Source: Niveispirillum sp943370215 (GTDB taxonomy: Bacteria; Pseudomonadota; Alphaproteobacteria; Azospirillales; Azospirillaceae). Taken from it: a stretch of DNA of 64,000 bases. How positions within the stretch are numbered: the first letter of the stretch is position 1; each line of letters begins with the position of its first letter. The position numbers and the translations under genes were made by a program. Of the stretch, positions 1 to 6,312 are shown one piece after another. The stretch is taken from assembly GCA_943370215.1 (NCBI GenBank), contig CALRQC020000001.1, positions 248,001 to 312,000 of the forward strand, in the 5' to 3' direction. The notes beneath the pieces are model-generated. The model was not told the origin of the DNA. It worked only from the letters and a program-made list of their open reading frames with translations, and did no database searches.

Positions 1-253
1 ACCGGGCATCCTGTGCCGCCGCCCGTGCCGCCAGTTCCGCCACATCGAACAGCAGCCGGCCGGTCACGGCGGCCGGGTTATCCAGCGCCAGCAGGTCGGC
101 CACGGTGGCGGCGGTGTCGGATACGTCTTCCACCATGCCCTGGCGGATGATCACCGGGGTGGGGCCGGCATCGAGATTCAGGCGACCGACAAAGACCCCA
201 GCCGCCGCATCGGCGGGCAGCAGATCAACGGAATTTGCGACGGCGTTTCCCAT
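1..253 (-). CDS. Fumarylacetoacetate hydrolase family protein, N-terminal part (cut by window edge)
   Basis: Only the first 84 codons lie in the window; the gene runs off the left edge. The protein starts MGNAVANSVDLLPADAAAGV and continues with FVGRLNL and the TVADLLAL segment. This resembles the N-terminal half-domain of FAH-family enzymes that act on 2,4-diketo-3-deoxy or 2-keto-3-deoxy sugar acids in oxidative pentose/deoxyhexose pathways. The catalytic metal-binding region is outside the window, so the reaction cannot be assigned. An AGAGAAA ribosome site precedes the ATG. A LacI-type operator (285-298) sits 32 bases upstream of the start, which suggests co-regulation with the sugar porter and LacI regulator to the right. 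Family call is moderate; substrate is unknown. Confidence 0.6.
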   Translation of the reverse strand, partial: MGNAVANSVDLLPADAAAGVFVGRLNLDAGPTPVIIRQGMVEDVSDTAATVADLLALDNPAAVTGRLLFDVAELAARAAAQDAR

Positions 254-284
254 GGTGATTTCTCTGTTTGGCAGGTATTGGCGC

Positions 285-298
285 TGATAACGCTACCA
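285..298. promoter_or_regulatory. LacI-family operator upstream of the FAH-family gene
   Basis: TGATAACGCTACCA differs by one base from TGATAACGCTATCA at 3527-3540 and resembles the inverse of AGTTAGCGCTATCA at 2113-2126. It lies 32 bases upstream of the FAH-family start, a position where repressor binding would block transcription. Three copies near one LacI-type gene make coincidence unlikely. Confidence 0.6.
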
Positions 299-397
299 TC
301 ATTGGATGGGGGTGGGAAGGGAGGTGGTGGGGGGCGTTGGCCCCTTCTACGCTTCCAAGAGCCCAAGGTGTTTTCTCTAACTCTTGACCTCTGACCA

Positions 398-500
398 ACC
401 GTCATTCCCGCGAAGGCGGGAATCCAAACGACATTTCAACAGGAATATCCTGTGCCAATAGGACCGTTGCATGGATTCCCGCCTTCGCGGGAATGACGGT
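398..500. repeat. REPIN-like element: two inverted 29-bp REP arms
   Basis: The arm at 398-426 (ACCGTCATTCCCGCGAAGGC, then GGGAATCCA) is the exact reverse complement of the arm at 472-500. The 45-base centre carries a smaller hairpin (ACAGGA-ATA-TCCTGT, 439-453). Each arm is itself imperfectly palindromic around CGCGAAGGCG. Two inverted REPs with a short spacer is the REPIN layout, a non-autonomous element dispersed by REP-associated transposases. No such transposase is in the window. Confidence 0.75.
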
Positions 501-587
501 GGAAAGGCTGGAAAGACGGTGAAACACCAGAATTGACGGGAAAGAGTGTTATGGCGGAGAAGCTCGGACAATCCAGCCTCCCCCCCA

Positions 588-2030
588 TCACCCCTGCATA
601 TCCTCCAACTCCCGCCCCTTCGTCTCCTTCACCAAGGCACGAACGAAGAAGAAGGAGACCAGGGCGGAGGCGGCATAGAACCCATAGGCCCCCGTCAGCC
701 CGACACTGACCAGCAGCACGGGGAAGCTCATGGTGATGGCGAAATTGGCGATCCACTGGGCAAAGCCGCTGACGGCCAGACCGGAACCCCGGATCTGGTT
801 GGGGAACATCTCCCCCAGCATCACCCACATCACCGGCCCCCAGGACAGGTTGAACAGCACGGCATAGGCATTGGCGCTGATCAGGGCGATCAGGCCGGCA
901 GTATCCGACAGGTGCAGGGAACCGCCCTCCAGCGTGCCGGTGGAAAAGGCGGCGGCCATGGCCCCCAGGGTCAGCGCCATGCCGGCCGAACCGATCAGCA
1001 GCAGCGGCTTGCGCCCCACCTTGTCGATCACCACCATGGCGGCGATGCAGGCCAGGATGGACAGGGTACCCGACAACACGTTGATTTTCAGCGCATCACC
1101 TTCGGTGAAGCCCACGGCCTGCCACAGCACGGCACCATAATAGAACACCACATTGATGCCGACCAGTTGCTGGAAAATGGCCAGCACCAACCCGGCCCAG
1201 ACGATGGGGCGGATACGGCTGCCGCTGCTGGTGCGCTCAATCAGATCGGACAGGCGCGGCTGATGGTCACCGGCCAGCGAGGCGCTGATCTCCGCCACCT
1301 TACGACGGGCGGCCCGTTCGCCGAACAGGCGGGTTAGCACCTGTTCGGCCTCCGCCAGCCGGCCCTTGGCCACCAGATAGCGCGGGCTTTCCGGGATCAG
1401 CAGCAGGGCCAGCAGGAACAGGCCCGCCGGGATCACCTGCACCCAGAACATCCAGCGCCAGGCGGCAAAGCCCCACCAGAACGGCTCTGTCGAGCCACCG
1501 GCGGCATGGGCGATGACGTAATTGCCCAGAAAGGCCCCGGTCAGGCCGGAAATGATCATGATCTGCTGGATGGAGGCGAGCCGGCCCCGGATGGCGGCGG
1601 GCGTCACCTCGCTGATATAGGCGGGCGCCAGCACCGATGCGGCCCCCACCGCCAGCCCGCCGATAAAACGGGCCATGACGAAGGTACCGGAACTGTTGGC
1701 GGCGCCTGCCGCCCAGGCGGTGACAATGAACAGCAGGGCCGAAACCAGCATCACCGCCCGGCGGCCCCAGCGGTCGGCCAGCCGGCCGGCGGCAAAGGCG
1801 CCCACGGCACAGCCCAGCAGGATGGAGGCGACATTGAAACCGGTGCCGACACTGTCGGACCCGAAAGCCTTTTGCAGCCCGTCAACGGTGCCGTTGATGA
1901 CGCCGCTATCATAGCCGAACATGAAACCGCCGATGGTCGCCACGGCGACGATCAGCAAGATCAGCCCGTGATTGGCCTGCTCATCGCCAGGATCGGCGGT
2001 GGCGGGCCCGCTGGCCGCGAAATGTGCCAT
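588..2030 (-). CDS. Sugar porter family MFS transporter
   Basis: A 480-residue inner-membrane protein with twelve predicted membrane segments, typical in length for the sugar porter (XylE/GlcP/AraE-like) family of proton-coupled sugar symporters. Family signatures are visible in order: GYDSGVINGT in helix 1, GRLADRWGRR in the first cytoplasmic loop, EVTPAAIRGR before the mid-domain, PESPRYLV in the central loop, the QQLVGIN motif of helix 7, and a KETKGRELE C-terminus equivalent to the PETKG motif. The ATG follows GGGGAGGAAC, a strong ribosome site. An operator-like palindrome lies about 85 bases upstream. With the FAH enzyme and LacI regulator it probably imports the sugar that the pathway degrades, likely a pentose or related sugar (inference). 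Confidence 0.9.
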   Translation of the reverse strand: MAHFAASGPATADPGDEQANHGLILLIVAVATIGGFMFGYDSGVINGTVDGLQKAFGSDSVGTGFNVASILLGCAVGAFAAGRLADRWGRRAVMLVSALLFIVTAWAAGAANSSGTFVMARFIGGLAVGAASVLAPAYISEVTPAAIRGRLASIQQIMIISGLTGAFLGNYVIAHAAGGSTEPFWWGFAAWRWMFWVQVIPAGLFLLALLLIPESPRYLVAKGRLAEAEQVLTRLFGERAARRKVAEISASLAGDHQPRLSDLIERTSSGSRIRPIVWAGLVLAIFQQLVGINVVFYYGAVLWQAVGFTEGDALKINVLSGTLSILACIAAMVVIDKVGRKPLLLIGSAGMALTLGAMAAAFSTGTLEGGSLHLSDTAGLIALISANAYAVLFNLSWGPVMWVMLGEMFPNQIRGSGLAVSGFAQWIANFAITMSFPVLLVSVGLTGAYGFYAASALVSFFFVRALVKETKGRELEDMQG

Positions 2031-2112
2031 GTTCCTCCCCCCGTCCGGATCGCCCGGACTTTTGTTTCCGAATTGGCGCCGTATGGCGCTTCTTATGGGG
2101 GAAAGATGCGGA

Positions 2113-2126
2113 AGTTAGCGCTATCA
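2113..2126. promoter_or_regulatory. LacI-family operator upstream of sugar porter gene
   Basis: AGTTAGCGCTATCA; its reverse complement TGATAGCGCTAACT matches the TGATAACGCTATCA operators at 285-298 and 3527-3540 in the core and left half. It sits about 85 bases upstream of the sugar porter start. Confidence 0.55.
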
Positions 2127-2230
2127 ATCAAGCTGTTTTAAGTGGAACGGGCTGGTTTTCGGAAAATGGGGCGTGATCTCATCGTCTGTCCGATAAGATA
2201 TGGTGTTTTGCAAAAGCTTGCCCCATCACG

Positions 2231-2262
2231 ACCGTCATTCCCGCCTTCGCGGGAATGACGGT
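2231..2262. repeat. Single REP-like palindrome, possible terminator of the lacI-type gene
   Basis: ACCGTCATTCCCGC and GCGGGAATGACGGT form perfect 14-bp arms around a CTTC loop. The arm sequence is the same REP found inverted at 398-500. It lies 39 bases downstream of the LacI-type stop codon, so as a hairpin it could end that transcript. There is no T-run, so termination is only possible. Confidence 0.7.
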
Positions 2263-2300
2263 TAAATTATTGAAATATGGGCACACTTTTGAATGCTTGC

Positions 2301-3356
2301 TCACCCCTTATGCGGCGGTGCCACCGATTTGCGTTCCACCAGCTCGAAATCCAGCACCTCCTCTACAGGCACCGGCGTACCGCCATCGCGGGCCGTGCGC
2401 ACGGCGGCGATCAGCAGTTCCAGGGCGCGTTCGGCCATGGCGGCGACCGGCTGGCGGATGGTGGTCAGTTCCGGCCAGACCATGGTGGCCAGCGGGGTAT
2501 CGTCGAACCCCACCACCGACAGATCGGCCGGCACTGACAGCCCATGGCGGTGGGCGACATTCACTGCGGCGGCCGCCATTTCATCATTGCTGGCGAAGAT
2601 GGCGGTGGGGCGGTCGGCCCCGCTCAGCAGCCGTTCAGCGGCAATGATCCCGGAACGGTAGCTGAAATAGCCCTGTTCCACCGGGGCATTGGCCGCATCC
2701 AGCCCGGCTTCTTCCAATGCAGCCTTGAAGCCGCGCCAGCGTTCCTCGCTGGCGGTCTGGTTGGGATGGCCGCGCACGAAGCCGATGCGGCGATGGCCCT
2801 TTTCCAGCAGATAGCAGGTCATGGCGTGGGCCGCGGCAAAATCATCGATACGCACATTGATGCCGCCCGGCTGCGGCCGTCCCATGGCCACCGTCACCAT
2901 CTGGATATCGGCGGCTTCAATCGCGGCCAGGACGGCGGGCGCTTCGCAGAGCGGGGGGGGCAGCAGGATGCCCTCAATATTGGACCGGGCGAATAGCCGT
3001 GCCGCCTCGCCCTGAGCCTCCGCGCCTTCCTGATCACAGGATTGCACGGTCAGATGCGAACTGCCGCGCCGCGCCCCCTCCAGCGCCCCGATCAGGAACT
3101 GGCCCAGATAGGCGGCACTGGGGTTGGCATAAAGCAGCCCCACCTGGGTGGCCCCGCCGGCGGCCAGGCTGCGGGCGGCATTGTTGGGCTTGTAATTCAG
3201 CTTCTCGATGGCTTGCTGCACCAGGGCCCGCGTCTGGTCCCGCACCACGCTTTCACCATTGATGACGCGGGAAACGGTCATGGCGGAAACACCAGCTTCC
3301 CGCGCCACATCCTCAATGGTGACAGCTCTGCCTTTGCGGCGTCTGGTTCGTGCCAT
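2301..3356 (-). CDS. LacI/GalR family transcriptional regulator
   Basis: The 351-residue protein has the family layout. An N-terminal helix-turn-helix (VTIEDVAREAGVSAMTVSRV, about residues 12-31) is followed by the hinge helix region YKPNNAARSLA. A periplasmic-binding-protein-like effector domain then runs to the C-terminus, with IEGILLPPP, IRIDDFAA-type and ASNDEMAAA segments. I chose the ATG at 3356 because AGGAAAG precedes it by 8 bases; a GTG 45 bases upstream would add an unlikely tail before the HTH. Three matching palindromes (285, 2113, 3527) are its probable operators. The 3527 copy suggests autoregulation. Likely a repressor of the adjacent sugar genes, relieved by the sugar or an intermediate (inference). 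Confidence 0.9.
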   Translation of the reverse strand: MARTRRRKGRAVTIEDVAREAGVSAMTVSRVINGESVVRDQTRALVQQAIEKLNYKPNNAARSLAAGGATQVGLLYANPSAAYLGQFLIGALEGARRGSSHLTVQSCDQEGAEAQGEAARLFARSNIEGILLPPPLCEAPAVLAAIEAADIQMVTVAMGRPQPGGINVRIDDFAAAHAMTCYLLEKGHRRIGFVRGHPNQTASEERWRGFKAALEEAGLDAANAPVEQGYFSYRSGIIAAERLLSGADRPTAIFASNDEMAAAAVNVAHRHGLSVPADLSVVGFDDTPLATMVWPELTTIRQPVAAMAERALELLIAAVRTARDGGTPVPVEEVLDFELVERKSVAPPHKG

Positions 3357-3526
3357 TTTGTTCTTTCCTGACGCGCTGTCCATGATGTCCCGGCCCCGCA
3401 CAAGGCGGGTCTGCAGTTGGATGAACCGGGCGGCTTCGGCCAGAAAACCGGCGCCTGTCTGGTCTTTGTCTATCGATCAGCCCGCCCCTGCTGGTCGATA
3501 CGGCCTTATTGCCCGTAAAACAACAA

Positions 3527-3540
3527 TGATAACGCTATCA
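3527..3540. promoter_or_regulatory. LacI-family operator upstream of the regulator gene
   Basis: TGATAACGCTATCA inside the longer near-palindrome AATGATAACGCTATCATT (3525-3542). It is 171 bases upstream of the lacI-type start and 86 bases upstream of the DUF2946 start, in the divergent promoter region. This is the best-matching of the three copies; autoregulation is the simplest reading. Confidence 0.65.
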
Positions 3541-3625
3541 TTTATTGCAAACGATCGCTGCGCCGCAACATCGTTCCCTGGTCCCTGCGGCGAAATGGAA
3601 CTGCCGCTTTGTTGTTCGCTCCATT

Positions 3626-4030
3626 ATGGTGTCCCTCATGACAGGGGGCTGCTCCAGGCATCGTACCGCCATTCCCGGATGGGCGCGCCGTTTGGCGCTG
3701 GCGGGCAGCTTCCTGGCCTGTTTGGCTTTGCTGCTGAACCTTTTGGTGTGGTCACTTTATGCGCCTGCCATGGCGGCCGGCATCACCACGCCGATCTGTG
3801 CCGCTCCGATCGGCAAATCCCCCGATGGCAAGGGTGTGGGCCATGTCGATCTCAGTGCGCGACATTGTCCGCTGGGGCTGCTGGCTGTGGGCCTTGCCGC
3901 CCCGCCGGCCGGCCTGCCGCTACCCGTTCTCTCGTGGCTGTCACTGTTCCGCCTGTGGCCGGACCGCCTGTTGCTGGCCGTCACGGCCCAGTTTATCCCC
4001 TGGAACGCGCGCGCCCCGCCCTTGGTCTGA
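3626..4030 (+). CDS. DUF2946 family protein, copper-associated
   Basis: A 134-residue small protein with one hydrophobic N-terminal segment (LALAGSFLACLALLLNLLVW). It then has a Cys/His-containing stretch (TTPICAAP, followed by SARHCPLG) and a second hydrophobic part. This pattern matches DUF2946 proteins, which carry conserved Cys and His residues and commonly sit beside TonB-dependent copper receptors. The next gene is exactly such a receptor. The ATG at 3626 is chosen because an upstream TTG start would add an unrelated tail; the ATG at 3638 is an alternative. A role in copper handling at the inner membrane or periplasm is inferred from context only. Confidence 0.6.
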   Translation: MVSLMTGGCSRHRTAIPGWARRLALAGSFLACLALLLNLLVWSLYAPAMAAGITTPICAAPIGKSPDGKGVGHVDLSARHCPLGLLAVGLAAPPAGLPLPVLSWLSLFRLWPDRLLLAVTAQFIPWNARAPPLV

Positions 4031-4144
4031 TCCCGCCTTTTCACACAATCCCTGTTGATGGTCACGAAGGGGGCGGCCTTGCCCGCACACCCCTTGTGCC
4101 GGCCGCGCTGTCGCGCGCGCCTTTTGCGGAAAGACCAAGAAATC

Positions 4145-6151
4145 ATGTCTGCCACCAGAATCGCGGCACGCCTCAGCGCCTGCCTGCTGCTTGGCGCTGC
4201 CGCCCCGCTGGGCGTCCCCGGCGTCGCCCTGGCTGCCGACCCACGGCCCACCCCCGCCCAATCGCTGTTGCTGCCGACGCTGGTCGTCACCGCCCCGGCC
4301 ATGTCCACGCCATTGATGGTGGAAACCGATCCCCGCCAGCCGCGCCAGCCGGTGCCGGCCAATGATGGGGCGGGCTATCTGAAATCCATCCCCGGCTTTT
4401 CGGTCATCCGCAAGGGGGGGACGGGCGGCGACCCGGTATTCCGGGGCCAGTCCGGATCGCGCCTGGGCATGATGGTTGATGGGTCGCCCGTGCTGGGCGG
4501 CTGCGGGATGCGCATGGACCCGCCCACCGCCTATGCCTTCCCGGAGGCGTTCGACAAGATCACCCTGCTGAAGGGCCCGCAAAGCGTGCGCTATGGCGGT
4601 GGCATGTCCGGTGCCGCCGTGCTGTTCGAACGCAATACCGAACGGTTCACGGCACCGGGGGTGCGGGGCAATCTCAACCTGCTGGGCGGCAGCACCGGCC
4701 GCAATGACCAGTTGGCCGACCTGACGGCCGGCACGTCGCAGGCCTATATCCGCATGATCGGCACCCGCGCCCATAGTGATGATTATGAGGATGGCGACGG
4801 CAACAAGGTCCATTCCGCCTATAACCGCAGCAGCGCCACCCTGCTGGCCGGCTGGACGCCGGATGACCTGACGCTGCTGGAAGCCAGCAGCGAATTCAGC
4901 AAGGCGCGGGCCGCCTATGCCGACCGCATGATGGATGGCTCCAAGTTTGACCGGGAATCCCACCGGCTGCGCTTCAGCCGCGACGATCTCTCCCCCCTGG
5001 TCGGCCGGGTGGAGGCCAGCGCCTATTACGATTATGTCGACCATGTGATGGATAGTTTCAGCCTGCGCCGCTGGACCGGCGGCATGATGGGCCCGCTCAG
5101 CAACCCCGATCGCAAGGGCTATGGCGGCCGCGCCGCCGTGGAACTGCGCCCGCAACCCAACTGGACCGTGACCCTGGGGGCTGATGCCAGCCATGACCGG
5201 CACGCTGTGCGCAACCTGTCGGTGGCCGAATATCGCGCCGGGGTGGATTACGAACAAAAGCCCCGCCTGCCCGATCTGGAGTTCAACACCATCGGCGCAT
5301 TCATGGAAACCAGCTACGCTTTGTCTGCCGACCGGATGCTGGTGGGTGGCTATCGCCTGAACCGCACCAAGGCAGAACGGCTGACCATCGCCAACGGCCC
5401 GACCGACAGCGACGTGCTGCATAATGGCTTCCTGCGGCTGGAACAGGAGATTGCGGGCGCACTGCCGCTGACCCTGCATGTCGGTGTCGGTCACAGCGAA
5501 CGCGCGCCGGATTATTGGGAGCGCAACCGTAACTTCGCCCTGGACCCGGAAAAGACCACGCAGATCGATGCCGGTCTGATGCACCGGTCTGATCGCTGGA
5601 CGGGCTCCGTCTCTCTCTTCGCCAACCGGATTGATGATTACATGCTGCTGTCGGGCAGCACGGGCAAGAATATCGGTGCCAGCCAATGGGGCGGGGAGGC
5701 GGAACTGGCCTATGCCATTGCCAGCGCCTGGCGGGCGGATGTCTCGCTGGCCTATGTGCATGGCCGCAACCGCAGCGAGGACCGGCCGCTGGCCCAGATG
5801 CCGCCGCTGGAGGCCAAGCTGGGCCTGAACTATGATGATGGCACCTGGATGGCCGGCGGTCTGGCCCGGTTCGTGGCGGCACAGAACCGGGTGGATATTG
5901 GCTGGGGCAATATTGCCGGCACCGATATCGGCAAGAATGATGGTTTTGCCATTTTCTCCGCCTCCGCCGGCTGGCGGCCGGCGGCGGGGGTGACGCTGAC
6001 GCTGGGCGTCGATAACCTCTTCGACCGCACCTATGCCGAAGCACTCAGCCGGTCCGGCACGCCCAGTCTGGTTGGCCAGGGCTATGTCCAGACCATCCGT
6101 GTCAATGAACCGGGCCGCACTTTCTGGCTGAAAGGCGGCATCACCTTCTGA
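4145..6151 (+). CDS. TonB-dependent copper receptor, OprC/NosA type
   Basis: A 668-residue outer-membrane receptor. The signal peptide ends near ALA-ADPR (about residue 31), followed by a plug domain and a C-terminal beta-barrel ending in LKGGITF with a terminal aromatic residue. The plug holds GGCGMRMDPPTAYAFPE and GPQSVRYGGGMSGAAVLFER. The first is the hallmark of the copper-receptor subfamily; its Cys/Met residues fit copper binding. The ATG at 4145 is chosen over one at 4055 because it is followed directly by a signal peptide and preceded by a GGAAAGA site. It follows the DUF2946 gene by 114 bases. Energy comes from TonB-ExbBD elsewhere. Copper specificity is from family knowledge. Confidence 0.85.
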   Translation: MSATRIAARLSACLLLGAAAPLGVPGVALAADPRPTPAQSLLLPTLVVTAPAMSTPLMVETDPRQPRQPVPANDGAGYLKSIPGFSVIRKGGTGGDPVFRGQSGSRLGMMVDGSPVLGGCGMRMDPPTAYAFPEAFDKITLLKGPQSVRYGGGMSGAAVLFERNTERFTAPGVRGNLNLLGGSTGRNDQLADLTAGTSQAYIRMIGTRAHSDDYEDGDGNKVHSAYNRSSATLLAGWTPDDLTLLEASSEFSKARAAYADRMMDGSKFDRESHRLRFSRDDLSPLVGRVEASAYYDYVDHVMDSFSLRRWTGGMMGPLSNPDRKGYGGRAAVELRPQPNWTVTLGADASHDRHAVRNLSVAEYRAGVDYEQKPRLPDLEFNTIGAFMETSYALSADRMLVGGYRLNRTKAERLTIANGPTDSDVLHNGFLRLEQEIAGALPLTLHVGVGHSERAPDYWERNRNFALDPEKTTQIDAGLMHRSDRWTGSVSLFANRIDDYMLLSGSTGKNIGASQWGGEAELAYAIASAWRADVSLAYVHGRNRSEDRPLAQMPPLEAKLGLNYDDGTWMAGGLARFVAAQNRVDIGWGNIAGTDIGKNDGFAIFSASAGWRPAAGVTLTLGVDNLFDRTYAEALSRSGTPSLVGQGYVQTIRVNEPGRTFWLKGGITF

Positions 6152-6312
6152 TGAAGCGGGGGCTGTATCCGGTTGAAAGGGGGCGGCCCCCCTCTCCCCG
6201 CTGCGGCGGCTGGCCTGAAATGCTCCCCTCTGTACAGTTTTGGGTGGGCATTGCCCGTCCGTTCCCATAATAAGAGCATAGTAAAGGCTTGGATGGATCG
6301 GGTCGGGGGGCC

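Larger units (their letters stand above)
254..587. other. Intergenic region with operator and inverted-repeat element
   Basis: This 334-base gap holds no supportable gene. It contains a LacI-type operator (285-298) near the FAH gene and a REPIN-like pair of inverted palindromic repeats (398-500). The rest shows only low-complexity G/C runs. Confidence 0.6.

Noticed and set aside
398..500. CRISPR array
   Set aside because: Only two arms, in inverted orientation, with one spacer; CRISPR repeats are direct and multiple, and no cas gene is nearby.
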